Assembly (NCBI GenBank): GCA_023411395.1
Contig: JAEYOV010000076.1
Span: forward strand, 186,001-250,000
Direction: 5' to 3'
From: Bacillota bacterium
GTDB lineage: Bacteria > Bacillota > Clostridia > Christensenellales > Aristaeellaceae
DNA: 64,000 nucleotides
Below the pieces are notes generated by a model that saw only the letters and a program-made list of their open reading frames with translations, was not told the DNA's origin and made no database searches. The translations under genes and the position numbers were made by a program. This document shows, piece by piece, positions 1-7,657 of this stretch; position 1 is the stretch's first letter, and every line of letters starts with the position of its first letter.

Positions 1-559
1 CGCTGTCAAACACCTTGTCCCCCCAGAGCGGGAGAAAGCCTGTGGTATAACGGAGGGATTTATATTCCATGTACCCGGAACCGAACTGCGAAATTCCCAG
101 CTTTCTATACAAAATCCGAAAGGAAGTGTCCACGGTGGGCGCCATCATCATGCCGAACTTGCCGCCCGCTTCAATCCACGTCACAAGCTGCTCCAAGCCG
201 CTTTCAAACGGTTCCAGGGTACGGCAGCACAAAAGCAGCATGGAAACACCGTCAAGGGAAGGCAGCGCTTCACTGGAAAGGTCAACCGCCCGAAAGGCAA
301 TGCGCATCTGATCCAATGTGTCGGCAAGCGTCTGCTTGGAGATGGACTCAAATTCATCCGCCCCATGATACACAATCAGTACGCCCGGCCGCGATTCATC
401 GGCCCGGCTTTTCTTGCCCGCATCCTGCGCAAGGATGTCCAGCATGACATCCCGGGCTTCAATGGCTTGCCCCTTTTTTTCCAGCAGGATCGCACCGGCC
501 AGAAAAGCCATAACCAACACCGGCAAAAGCAATCGTACCCAGAATATGTTTTGCTTCAT
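1..559 (-). CDS. DUF2194/PelA-like protein, N-terminal part (runs off the window)
   Basis: Reading leftward from ATG at 559 the frame stays open to the window edge. It begins with a short basic stretch and one hydrophobic segment (about residues 6-24, signal anchor), then a soluble alpha/beta domain containing GVLIVYHGADEF and GGKFGMMMAP, which looks like the GATase-like N-terminal part of DUF2194 proteins. In Gram-positive pel clusters a DUF2194-type protein carrying a deacetylase domain replaces PelA; that C-terminal part would lie outside this window. The start overlaps the stop of the preceding pelE by four bases (ATGA), so translation is probably coupled. The function is assigned from context and architecture; the catalytic half cannot be seen. 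Confidence 0.65.
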   Translation of the reverse strand, partial: MKQNIFWVRLLLPVLVMAFLAGAILLEKKGQAIEARDVMLDILAQDAGKKSRADESRPGVLIVYHGADEFESISKQTLADTLDQMRIAFRAVDLSSEALPSLDGVSMLLLCCRTLEPFESGLEQLVTWIEAGGKFGMMMAPTVDTSFRILYRKLGISQFGSGYMEYKSLRYTTGFLPLWGDKVFDS

Positions 560-1437
560 TTGCGTTTCTCCGTCCAGAAAAGCAACTGCTCACGTCCCTT
601 GCTGGTAAAGTCCACCGGCGTTTTTTGCATTTGCGAAAGAAGCGCCTGCATCCCGCTTTGATCCCTTGTTTCCACGCAGACACGCATTCCTTCCATCCAG
701 GATGCTTCATCCAGCGGCCATTTTGCCATAAGCGTCTGCGCTGCCACCCTTGCTTCCGCCGCGTCTTTGAGCGCCAGGCTGTTATGCACCATGATGCGAA
801 GCAACTCGGGGGTTTCCTTCATCTGCAGGCACGTATAAAGAGCCTTTTTCAGCACCAGCCGCTGCCGCCTGAGCAGCTGTCCCTCCAGCAGGCCGCTTTC
901 ACAATACCTGGAAAGGAAGCCTACATACTCCCGGTGTTTATCAAAGTCTTCCTCATGGCGTGCAAGCTCCGCCTGCCGCTGCTGCAGCTCCAATTGAAAC
1001 TGCCGCTGCAGCTCCATGATCGTAGCCGTCGCATAGTGCGCCGTTTCCGTATCATCGTTAAAGCGCGCGAGCAAAAGCAGGTCCAGGTACTGCATGGGGT
1101 CGGCTCGCAAGATATTCATCATCAGGGTGCGCCGCTTGTGCGGATCATTGATCAAAAGCGCTTCCTCAAGCGGCACCATGTCTTTGACCGGCATGTGGTG
1201 TAGGATCATTTCTTTGCTCTTCTCGTTGCGGCGTATCCAATCCATCCCCGCCGGTGTCCGCCCAACGTTAAGAATCATCATCCACCCTGTAACGGGACCG
1301 AATAAAGGCGTCAGGAACATCCACACATAATGGGAGGACCGAAGCCTTCTTTTCGAAAAGCTGCCATAAATCACCGTGGACAGAAAAAGCAGCCCATGCG
1401 CGCCCAATATCAGGTACAGGATCGCAGTGCTAGGCAT
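556..1437 (-). CDS. pelE: PelE-like membrane/TPR protein
   Basis: About 293 residues from ATG 1437; an ATG at 1458 is also in frame but lies deeper inside pelD. Two hydrophobic segments lie near the N-terminus (about residues 3-22 and 38-58), followed by a long soluble helical region with TPR-like repeats and a Gln/Glu-rich coiled stretch near residues 140-165. This is the PelE architecture: in Pel exopolysaccharide synthesis PelE is an inner-membrane scaffold that works with PelD and PelG around the PelF glycosyltransferase. It overlaps the end of pelD by eight bases and the start of the DUF2194 gene by four, so it sits in one operon. Identity rests on architecture plus position between PelD and a DUF2194 protein. 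Confidence 0.65.
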   Translation of the reverse strand: MPSTAILYLILGAHGLLFLSTVIYGSFSKRRLRSSHYVWMFLTPLFGPVTGWMMILNVGRTPAGMDWIRRNEKSKEMILHHMPVKDMVPLEEALLINDPHKRRTLMMNILRADPMQYLDLLLLARFNDDTETAHYATATIMELQRQFQLELQQRQAELARHEEDFDKHREYVGFLSRYCESGLLEGQLLRRQRLVLKKALYTCLQMKETPELLRIMVHNSLALKDAAEARVAAQTLMAKWPLDEASWMEGMRVCVETRDQSGMQALLSQMQKTPVDFTSKGREQLLFWTEKRK

Positions 1438-2575
1438 ACGCGACCTCCTGGGGCACAACCTCGCAGGTCAGCCCGGCCTTCAAAAACCGGCTCTCGATCT
1501 GCGGTATGTTGTCCACGCTTGCCTGGGGCAGCAATACAAAATAGGTGCCGTCGTCCGTGCGCCCCGTAAGGTCCGTGGTCCTTGTCACGCTGCCGATGCT
1601 GCGGTCCATTTCTAACAGCGGGCTCTCCCCTGACAGGCTTTTCACCCGCAGCAAAAGGTAGCTGGATGTGCGCTGCTTTCGCATGCGCTGATAAACGCCC
1701 AGAGCAGACCGGAAGGCCTTGTCGGCCAAAATATGCGTATTCTCCAGATACATGTCCTGGGACATGTTAAAATAACGCAGCGTCCGCACCATGGCCGATT
1801 GCACAAGCCCGGCCACGACGCTGAATAGATTTTGGTGGTACAGCGTTTGCTGGTCAAACGGCACATCCCACAGCGCGATCATGGCGATCAGCCGGCCGTC
1901 CTGCATGACAGGCGCGCAGAACACGGGATACCCCGGCTCCAGCGCCGTGTTTGTAAACATCTCACCGCGCTCAAGGCGCGCCTTCATGAGCGGGAATTTA
2001 TCAAGGTCTATGGATTTTGACAGGTCGCCGACAATTTCCCGTGAATGCACAACAAGCCGCGCAAAGGGAGTATTGCCGGTGCGCGAATACAACGCGACGC
2101 TGTGGTTTTGCATCGTGTCTTCCAGCACGTTCATCGTCGACAAAAAGACCTGCTCGGGCTGTAATGTATCCAGCTCCTGGGTGATGCTGTAGATTCTGCC
2201 ATAGCTGTCCCGGTAGCGCATGACCTGCTTCTGCAATTGATTGCGGTCCTCGGAAGCCTGCTTGTACATGCTTTCCAGGAAAGCGGTCTCCGTATCGCGT
2301 TCTTCCTTTTCCCTCTCCAGCATTTTTACTTTTTCGTTCGTTTTGTCATGCATATACCCGAACAAGCCGCCTGCCAGCATATACATCATCAGCGGCAGCC
2401 AGTTGTCCATGTTGTAAAGCAGCAGATACAGGTCGTTTCCCTGGCTTACCCAGTCAATTCCATAGGAGAGGCAGGCAATGATGGCAGCCACGATGCCCAC
2501 AAGCCCGCCATGCATGCTGCCCATCAAAATCACATAGAAAAGCCAGAAATCTGCAAAGCGGAAGGTCGCGAACAT
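1430..2575 (-). CDS. pelD: PelD-like c-di-GMP receptor (membrane, GAF, degenerate GGDEF)
   Basis: From ATG 2575 the protein has 381 residues: hydrophobic segments over about residues 10-70, a coiled region (80-125), a GAF-like domain (about 130-255) and a C-terminal GGDEF-like domain. Near the C-terminus RTTD is followed by LTGRTDDGTYFVLLP. Aligned on diguanylate cyclases, the inhibitory-site motif RxxD is intact while the GGEEF loop has become DDGTY, so it should bind c-di-GMP and not make it, as known for PelD. The same frame stays open about 120 nt further upstream and encodes another hydrophobic stretch (RLFGKALPLVELAVFGGLA), but without an ATG, GTG or TTG; ATG 2575 would therefore cut off the first membrane helix. 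See the junction with the epimerase. Confidence 0.8.
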   Translation of the reverse strand: MFATFRFADFWLFYVILMGSMHGGLVGIVAAIIACLSYGIDWVSQGNDLYLLLYNMDNWLPLMMYMLAGGLFGYMHDKTNEKVKMLEREKEERDTETAFLESMYKQASEDRNQLQKQVMRYRDSYGRIYSITQELDTLQPEQVFLSTMNVLEDTMQNHSVALYSRTGNTPFARLVVHSREIVGDLSKSIDLDKFPLMKARLERGEMFTNTALEPGYPVFCAPVMQDGRLIAMIALWDVPFDQQTLYHQNLFSVVAGLVQSAMVRTLRYFNMSQDMYLENTHILADKAFRSALGVYQRMRKQRTSSYLLLRVKSLSGESPLLEMDRSIGSVTRTTDLTGRTDDGTYFVLLPQASVDNIPQIESRFLKAGLTCEVVPQEVAYA

Positions 2576-3312
2576 CCTGGACAGGGAAGAAAGCCATTGG
2601 GCCAGCCCGCCGAATACAGCCAGCTCAACCAGGGGCAGCGCTTTGCCAAACAGGCGGCGCCCGATATATCTGCTTCCAGGGAAAGGCTTAAAAATAGCGC
2701 CAGATCATCCGCATGCAGAAAATCGCAGGGCGAATCTTCCGTGCCATCGATCACCATGGGCTTATTGTTCCTGGCATGGTGTAAGGCGCGGCTGAAAAAA
2801 GCATCCTCCGCGCCTTGCATATACAGGCTCGTTACGCGCACAATGAGCGTTTTCATTCGGTCCGCCTTGCTGTAGCGCAAACAGTCCTCCGCAGCCTTGA
2901 TGAGTATGCCGGTGGGAGAATCGGGGATTGGTGTTTCGTTCTCCCGGGCTTCCTGCAAAGAGCCAAACACCCGCTGGTCGGTAATAAGAATAAAACGTTC
3001 CACGCCGCATTGCGATGCGGTCTGCTGGAACTGGAAGAGTACATCCAGCATGGAGCCCTGCACGGAACCATATTCCTTAGTATCTTCACATTGACAGGCA
3101 TAGAAAAAAACAATCACATGAAAGCGGCCGGCCTGCAAAAGCTTCTGCGCATCAGGATTGCCGGGGTGCATATCGTGAAAAACCGCGGATGTGTGCTCCG
3201 GCTTTAAGCCTCCGGCCTGGCCCAGCATGGTCACATGATGGGCGTCACGCCCAAGCCGCTCTACCATGCCCCAGACCATGGGTGAAAGAATGCCGGTCAG
3301 CAGAATGTTCAT
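2530..3312 (-). CDS. NAD-dependent epimerase/dehydratase-like protein, C-terminus disrupted
   Basis: First gene of the pel operon. It opens with MNILLTGILSPMVWGMVERL, a Rossmann NAD(P)-binding start of the extended SDR family although the usual GxxGxxG is poorly kept (TGILSPMVWG), and ends its recognisable part with DFLHADDLALFLSL, the conserved 'DF.HvDDla' motif. After this the frame runs into a low-quality tail rich in Cys, Trp and Pro that overlaps pelD, so 260 residues is probably not the native end. Gram-positive pel clusters often carry a sugar-nucleotide epimerase that would supply an N-acetylhexosamine nucleotide precursor; that role is inferred. A catalytic YxxxK is not obvious, so enzymatic activity is uncertain. 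Confidence 0.6.
   Translation of the reverse strand: MNILLTGILSPMVWGMVERLGRDAHHVTMLGQAGGLKPEHTSAVFHDMHPGNPDAQKLLQAGRFHVIVFFYACQCEDTKEYGSVQGSMLDVLFQFQQTASQCGVERFILITDQRVFGSLQEARENETPIPDSPTGILIKAAEDCLRYSKADRMKTLIVRVTSLYMQGAEDAFFSRALHHARNNKPMVIDGTEDSPCDFLHADDLALFLSLSLEADISGAACLAKRCPWLSWLYSAGWPNGFLPCPGCSRPSALQISGFSM
2655..2710 (-). other. Probable frameshift or gene-fusion junction between epimerase and pelD
   Basis: On the minus strand the epimerase frame is convincing up to about 2690 and the pelD frame is convincing from about 2690 downward, with no start codon for pelD in between. A run of five A on the plus strand (2690-2694) sits exactly at the switch; one extra base there would join the two frames into a continuous protein. 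Either a sequencing or assembly indel, a real mutation, or programmed slippage would explain it. Confidence 0.5.
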
Positions 3313-3481
3313 AGGCCGTCAATCCTTAAAAAGCATATATTGTTATTATATGTTACAACTGGCATTTCGTCTACAAAAATCGATATGAATCGTGATAAAA
3401 GCGCAGGGAATTTCCAAGGGTAAAGGTTTTTTATCGCATGGCTGAAAAGCAGAAGCCCCAAACATGGGCAGGCAAATAAAT

Positions 3482-3515
3482 GGCCCGGCGCAGGCAGTTG
3501 CCTTCGCACCGGGCC
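3482..3515 (-). terminator. Hairpin downstream of the leftward DUF4489-like gene
   Basis: GGCCCGG (3482-3488) pairs with CCGGGCC (3509-3515), with an inner AGGCA/TGCCT stem. On the minus strand the stem is followed by ATTTATTTG. It lies about 80 nt beyond the stop of the gene at 3595 and before the pel promoter region. Apart from this hairpin, 3313-3594 shows only an AT-rich stretch with a TATAAT-like box around 3340 on the minus strand, a plausible pel promoter with no clear -35. Confidence 0.5.
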
Positions 3516-3594
3516 GGGAAATTGAGTGTGTTTACAAAACCTTTTTTTACCATCCGGCGGGAGCAGTCAGGGAAGAACGGCTGGCCTGCAGCCC

Positions 3595-4122
3595 TCATAC
3601 GGCAACGGCAAGTACGCTGAGAACAGCATTGACGGTAGCGCCGGGCGTTATGTCGACGACGGAGTTGGTCGACAAGCTCACATAGTAAGTATAAGATCCA
3701 TCCGGCACACGCGCATCCATGAACTGGAAACTGAATGATTCCGATTCCAGAACATTGACCGTAGCGGAGAAGGTGTAGGTGGAGCCGATATTCCTTGGGG
3801 CGCTATTGTTGTATACGCGCTGAATCTGGAAGTTCAACGTCACGGATATTCCCAAAGGCAGGCTTATGATGCCGGTAAACGTCAGCAGGTTGTTTGTATT
3901 CCCCATACCGGCAGTGTCAATGGAAGTGGACACCACATGGATGGGGCTTGAAAGCAGTGTCGTAACAAGCGGCAAGGGTCCGGCGCTGCCGCTGGATGCA
4001 TTCAGCACTGCCTGCCTGCCGCATGCCGGCCCATGACCGCCGTAGCCGTCATTCGATAAGTAATACCTGTTGTTTTTTTCCGAATCCAAATCAATCACCC
4101 TTTTTCCTTTTTGGGAGAACAT
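3595..4122 (-). CDS. DUF4489-like beta-rich protein A
   Basis: About 175 residues with no signal peptide or membrane segment. The body is rich in Thr, Ser, Val and Asn and carries NNLLTFTGIISLPLGISVTL, SVNVLESESFSFQF-like and PGATVNAVLSVLAV stretches, typical of the beta-sandwich DUF4489 family of Clostridia, whose function is unknown. It is a close paralogue of the divergent neighbour at 4261-4815; most of the last 130 residues align without gaps. The start is uncertain: GTG 4128, ATG 4122 and GTG 4098 (with AAGGA in front) are all possible, and the first two lie inside the 29-nt mirrored element. The N-terminal 40 residues differ between the paralogues, so only the sandwich domain is conserved. 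Confidence 0.7.
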   Translation of the reverse strand: MFSQKGKRVIDLDSEKNNRYYLSNDGYGGHGPACGRQAVLNASSGSAGPLPLVTTLLSSPIHVVSTSIDTAGMGNTNNLLTFTGIISLPLGISVTLNFQIQRVYNNSAPRNIGSTYTFSATVNVLESESFSFQFMDARVPDGSYTYYVSLSTNSVVDITPGATVNAVLSVLAVAV

Positions 4123-4234
4123 CTCCACCTCATATTATTCTGTCTCCCAGCTTATGTGCCGCAGGCTCAAATGCCGATTAAAATCGGAACACATTCGCAT
4201 TTTGGCAGAATAATATAAAGTGGAGATGTTCTCC
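4114..4234. promoter_or_regulatory. Mirrored 29-nt element between the two DUF4489-like genes
   Basis: Arm 4206-4234 (plus) and arm 4142-4114 (read on minus) match at 27 of 29 positions; each begins CAGAATAATAT and ends GGAGATGTTCTCC. The last 13 nt are themselves palindromic (GGAGA-TGT-TCTCC). Each arm points toward its own gene at a similar distance, so each gene has the same upstream control module: perhaps a promoter -10 region plus an operator or an RNA hairpin overlapping the ribosome site. The factor reading it is unknown. Confidence 0.65.
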
Positions 4235-4260
4235 AAATACTGAGTAAGGTGAAATATGTT

Positions 4261-4815
4261 ATGTATGCAGAAGCTAACAATTGGTATTATCCTTCACAGT
4301 ACTACCCATCACAGTACTATTGCGGCGACCCTTGCTCTGTGGTAGCAACGAAAGACAATTCCATTGTCCATGTCGATAAACCGGCACGAGGCAGGCAGGC
4401 GGCGCTGAATGCATCCAGCGGCAGTGCCGGCCCCCTCCCAATCTTTACCACGCTGCTTGCCAGCCCTCTGAACGTGGTGTCAACCACGATTGATACCAAC
4501 GGCATCGGCAACACAAACAACCTGCTGACGTTTACCGGCATCATAGGCCTGCCCCTGGGTATATCCGTAACGTTGAATTTCCAGATCCAGCGCTCGTTCA
4601 ACAACGGCACTCCGACGAATGTCGGTTCCACCTACACGTTCTCAACGACGGTCAATGTTTTGGAATCGGAGGCGTTCAGTTTCCAGTTCCTGGACGCCGA
4701 TGTCCCGGAAGGATTTTACACCTACGCTGTGAACCTGTCGACGAATTCCATTATTGATGTTACGCCCGGCGCTACCGTCAATGCCGTTCTCAGCGTGCTT
4801 GCAGTCGCCGCATAA
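4261..4815 (+). CDS. DUF4489-like beta-rich protein B
   Basis: 184 residues from ATG 4261, which has AAGGTGA eight bases upstream; GTG 4249 is in frame but lies inside that Shine-Dalgarno. The N-terminus has a short repeated motif rich in Tyr, Pro, Ser and Gln (YYPSQYYPSQYYCGDP) unlike its paralogue, then the shared domain with NNLLTFTGIIGLPLGISVTL, VNVLESEAFSFQF and PGATVNAVLSVLAVAA. There is no signal peptide, so if it is surface exposed it must leave by lysis or a non-Sec route, for example as a spore-coat component; that is speculation. Family function is unknown. Confidence 0.7.
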   Translation: MYAEANNWYYPSQYYPSQYYCGDPCSVVATKDNSIVHVDKPARGRQAALNASSGSAGPLPIFTTLLASPLNVVSTTIDTNGIGNTNNLLTFTGIIGLPLGISVTLNFQIQRSFNNGTPTNVGSTYTFSTTVNVLESEAFSFQFLDADVPEGFYTYAVNLSTNSIIDVTPGATVNAVLSVLAVAA

Positions 4816-4843
4816 GGTTGGATTGTACAGGAAAAATCAGCAA

Positions 4844-4875
4844 AACCGGGACAGCCGCACAATGGCTGCCCCGGT
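4844..4875. terminator. Bidirectional hairpin between convergent genes
   Basis: ACCGGGACAGCC pairs with GGCTGCCCCGGT (one A-C mismatch), loop GCACAAT. It sits between the plus-strand DUF4489 gene and the minus-strand permease; no clear T-run. Confidence 0.5.
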
Positions 4876-4895
4876 ATTCGCTTGCCGGACGGATA

Positions 4896-6005
4896 TCATA
4901 ATACCGCTTCCGCAAGGATAAGCAAGAATCCCAATAACCCAAAGTTCATCCATGTAAATACCGACAAATACTTCCTAACCTCTGCTCCCTCCGCCCGGCA
5001 GTACAGTTTGAAGGAAATCAGGCTGGCCATGGAAGCGATCAGTGTTCCCAGTCCGCCGATGTTAGTACCGGTAATCAGGGCATTGCCGTTATCCGTAAAT
5101 TCGCAGAGCATCAGGGCGGCAGGCACGTTACTGATAAATTGGCTGGCGACAGCCGATACAAGCACCTCCCGCCCCTCAAGCAGCCTGTCCAGAAGGTTTT
5201 TCACCGCTTCCATTTTTCCCAGATTACCCACAAACACAAAGAAAAAGCAAAAGGTGATTAACAGGGGGTAATCTACTTTTTTCAGCGCTTGCCTGTCAAT
5301 GATCAGCAGCATGAGAACTACGGCGATGGCTGTCACAGGATAAGACACAAACCGCAGTACCGCGGCGACACATAGCAAAAACAGCATGCCCAGCAGATAG
5401 ATGACTGCATCAAGCCTGATGGAAATGCCTGCGGGGTTTGTACGTACAGCCAAGGGCTTCCGTGGCAGCAGCAGGCATAGGGCCAGCACGGCAAACAGCG
5501 AAACAAGGCCTACAGGCAGCACGGCGGCGAAGAAATCCCTGCCGGTCATAGAATAAGCGGAATACAGGAACAGGTTCTGGGGATTGCCAAAGGGCGTCAT
5601 CATGCTGCCCAGGTTTGCGGCCACGGTTTGCAAAACCACCGTCAACATCATAGACCGGCTATCGTCCCGCATCAGGATCAAAGCCAGGGGCACAAAGGTA
5701 ATCAGGGCCACATCATTGGTGATAAGCATGGAACTGACATAGCACAAAAGCACCAGCATAACGCCCAGTCCCCGGCGGCTATGGGCGCGGCGCACAAAGC
5801 ACCCCGCCACAGCATCCAAAAGCCCTTTTCTGGACAGAGCGCACACCACCGCCATCAGGGAAAACAGCAGCGCCAGGGTACGGATATCGATATATTCCAT
5901 ATAAGCTGCGGAGGGCGGCACAATAAAGGCCGTCCCGGCGGCCAGAATCCCGGAAATCCACAATACCGGATCCCTTTTTACATGCGCACAAAATGCTTTT
6001 TTCAT
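4896..6005 (-). CDS. CitMHS/ArsB-like (SLC13-type) anion permease
   Basis: 369 residues from ATG 6005, preceded by GGGGGA; a longer frame reaches 6110 but lacks a ribosome site. About ten hydrophobic helices are visible. Two motifs mark the ion-transporter superfamily: SSMLITNDVALITFVPLAL with LGSMMTPFGNPQNLFLY in the first half and SQFISNVPAALML with ITGTNIGGLGTLIAS in the second, the paired re-entrant loops that bind anion and cation. Family members move citrate and other dicarboxylates or arsenite; the substrate cannot be told from sequence and no ars or citrate genes adjoin. It stands alone, convergent with the DUF4489 gene and divergent from the purine permease. Confidence 0.8.
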   Translation of the reverse strand: MKKAFCAHVKRDPVLWISGILAAGTAFIVPPSAAYMEYIDIRTLALLFSLMAVVCALSRKGLLDAVAGCFVRRAHSRRGLGVMLVLLCYVSSMLITNDVALITFVPLALILMRDDSRSMMLTVVLQTVAANLGSMMTPFGNPQNLFLYSAYSMTGRDFFAAVLPVGLVSLFAVLALCLLLPRKPLAVRTNPAGISIRLDAVIYLLGMLFLLCVAAVLRFVSYPVTAIAVVLMLLIIDRQALKKVDYPLLITFCFFFVFVGNLGKMEAVKNLLDRLLEGREVLVSAVASQFISNVPAALMLCEFTDNGNALITGTNIGGLGTLIASMASLISFKLYCRAEGAEVRKYLSVFTWMNFGLLGFLLILAEAVL

Positions 6006-6116
6006 ACGGTTCCCCCATACGGCTTTGCGTTCACACGCCGCATATTGTATCACTCCTTCGGGTGCGGCGCAATTATGAAAAAACCCGAACATTTTCCGCA
6101 CTGCGTGCAATAACGA

Positions 6117-6146
6117 TTGACTTTTTTACAAATATAACATTATAAT
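6117..6146 (+). promoter_or_regulatory. Sigma-A promoter for the NCS2 permease
   Basis: TTGACT (6117-6122), 18-nt spacer, TATAAT (6141-6146). The predicted leader of about 70 nt contains a GCGCCGG direct repeat but nothing resembling a purine riboswitch. Confidence 0.75.
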
Positions 6147-6220
6147 AGCTTGTCATGGAGCGCCGGATGAGCGCCGGCGTGGGATTGGGCGTCAAAAGAA
6201 AAATGCAGGAGGGTATTGTC

Positions 6221-7567
6221 GTGTTCAAGCTCAAGGAAAACGGCACAAAGGTATCCACGGAAATCCTGGCCGGGCTGACAACGTTCGCCGCGATGGCGTA
6301 CATCATTGCTGTCAACCCGTCGATTCTCTCCATCACCGGTATGGAGTGGGGCGCGGTATTTCTGGCCACCATCATCTCGGCTGTCATCGGCACGCTGGTT
6401 ATGGGTCTAGTGGCCAATGTCCCCTACGCCCAGGCGCCCGGTATGGGTCTGAACGCCTTCTTCACCTTCACAGTAGTCAGCGCCCTTGGCTTCACCTGGC
6501 AGCAGGCCCTTTCCATGGTCTTTATTTGCGGACTTTTCAACATTCTGATCACCGTCACCAGAATTCGCAAGCACATCGTCAAGGCCATCCCTGCCAGCCT
6601 GCAAAACGCCATCGGCGGCGGCATCGGCATTTTCATCGCCTACATTGGCCTGTTGAATGTGAAGCTCATCGATTTTTCCGCGGGCGTGCCCGCGCTGGCC
6701 AACTTCAACCAGCCCGTTCTGTGGGTGTTTTTACTCGGTCTTGTGATCACCGCCGCTTTGATGCTCCTGAAGGTCAAGGGTGCCGTGCTCATTGGTATCG
6801 TGGCCGCGGCCCTCATCGGCATTCCCCTGAAAGTGACCACCATGACGGAAACGGTAAGCTTTTCCCAGGCCTGGGCCGCTCTGCCCACCACCTTCGGCGC
6901 CATTTTCACCCAGGCGGGCCTTGGTTCCCTGTTCTCCGACGCCGCCAAGCTGCCGTTGGTTTTGATCACCATTTTCTCCTTCAGCCTTACCGATACCTTT
7001 GATACCATCGGCACCTTCATCGGCACAGGCCGCCGCAGCGGCATCTTCAGCAAGGAAGATGAGCTGGCCATGGAGGCCGGCAGGGGCTTCAAATCCAAAA
7101 TGGACAAGGCCCTGTTCTCCGACGCCATCGCCACCTCCATCGGCGCAGTGGTTGGCACCTCCAACACCACCACGTATGTGGAAAGCGCCGCCGGCATCAG
7201 CGCGGGCGGTCGCACGGGCCTGACCAGCGTTGTGGTGGCCATTTGCTTTGTCATAAGCGCCTTTTTTGCCGGCCTTGTCAGCGCCATTCCCAGCGCAGCC
7301 ACCGCTCCGGCGCTGGTGGTGGTTGGCATTATGATGATGTCCTCCTTCAAGGAAATCGACTGGACGGAGTTTGCCCAGGCCGTTCCCGCCTTCTTCGCGG
7401 GCGTGTTCATGGCGCTGTGTTACAGCATTTCCTACGGCATTGCCGCAGGCTTCATCTTCTACTGCCTGACCAAGGCCTTCACCGGGAAGGTGAAGGACAT
7501 CCACCCCATCGTGTGGGTTTCCTCCGCGCTGTTCATTCTCAATTTCCTGCTGCACGCCATTGTGTAA
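6221..7567 (+). CDS. NCS2-family purine (guanine/hypoxanthine) permease
   Basis: 448 residues from GTG 6221, chosen because AGGAGGG lies seven bases upstream. About twelve to thirteen membrane helices. It carries AzgA/PbuG-subfamily signatures: GLTTFAAMAYIIAVNPSIL near the N-terminus, NVPYAQAPGMGLNAFF in helix 3, FSFSLTDTFDTIGTFIGTGR in helix 8 and GTSNTTTYVESAAGISAGGR in helix 10, the segments that line the purine site. It would import adenine, guanine or hypoxanthine by proton symport. It is monocistronic with its own promoter and terminator, and no purine-metabolism gene is adjacent. Confidence 0.9.
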   Translation: MFKLKENGTKVSTEILAGLTTFAAMAYIIAVNPSILSITGMEWGAVFLATIISAVIGTLVMGLVANVPYAQAPGMGLNAFFTFTVVSALGFTWQQALSMVFICGLFNILITVTRIRKHIVKAIPASLQNAIGGGIGIFIAYIGLLNVKLIDFSAGVPALANFNQPVLWVFLLGLVITAALMLLKVKGAVLIGIVAAALIGIPLKVTTMTETVSFSQAWAALPTTFGAIFTQAGLGSLFSDAAKLPLVLITIFSFSLTDTFDTIGTFIGTGRRSGIFSKEDELAMEAGRGFKSKMDKALFSDAIATSIGAVVGTSNTTTYVESAAGISAGGRTGLTSVVVAICFVISAFFAGLVSAIPSAATAPALVVVGIMMMSSFKEIDWTEFAQAVPAFFAGVFMALCYSISYGIAAGFIFYCLTKAFTGKVKDIHPIVWVSSALFILNFLLHAIV

Positions 7568-7587
7568 AGCACTCAACTGAAAATGCA

Positions 7588-7640
7588 AAGAGGCGGTTCC
7601 CCTTGCCCGCAAGTGCGGGCAGAGGACCGCCTCTTATTTA
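7588..7640 (+). terminator. Intrinsic terminator after the NCS2 permease
   Basis: AAGAGGCGGT (7588-7597) pairs with ACCGCCTCTT (7626-7635), with an inner GCCCGC/GCGGGC stem, followed by ATTTATT. It also separates the convergent flavoprotein gene. Confidence 0.8.
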
Positions 7641-7657
7641 TTGGAGGCCTTCTGTGT

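Noticed and set aside
3313..3594. c-di-GMP riboswitch upstream of the pel operon
   Set aside because: No GEMM-type consensus found in the leader; control by PelD protein is enough.
6147..6220. Purine riboswitch upstream of the NCS2 permease
   Set aside because: The leader is only about 70 nt and lacks the conserved three-way-junction sequences.
6731..7612. 293-codon minus-strand frame opposite the NCS2 permease
   Set aside because: Shadow frame, Gly/His/Gln-rich; the plus strand has promoter, ribosome site and transporter motifs.
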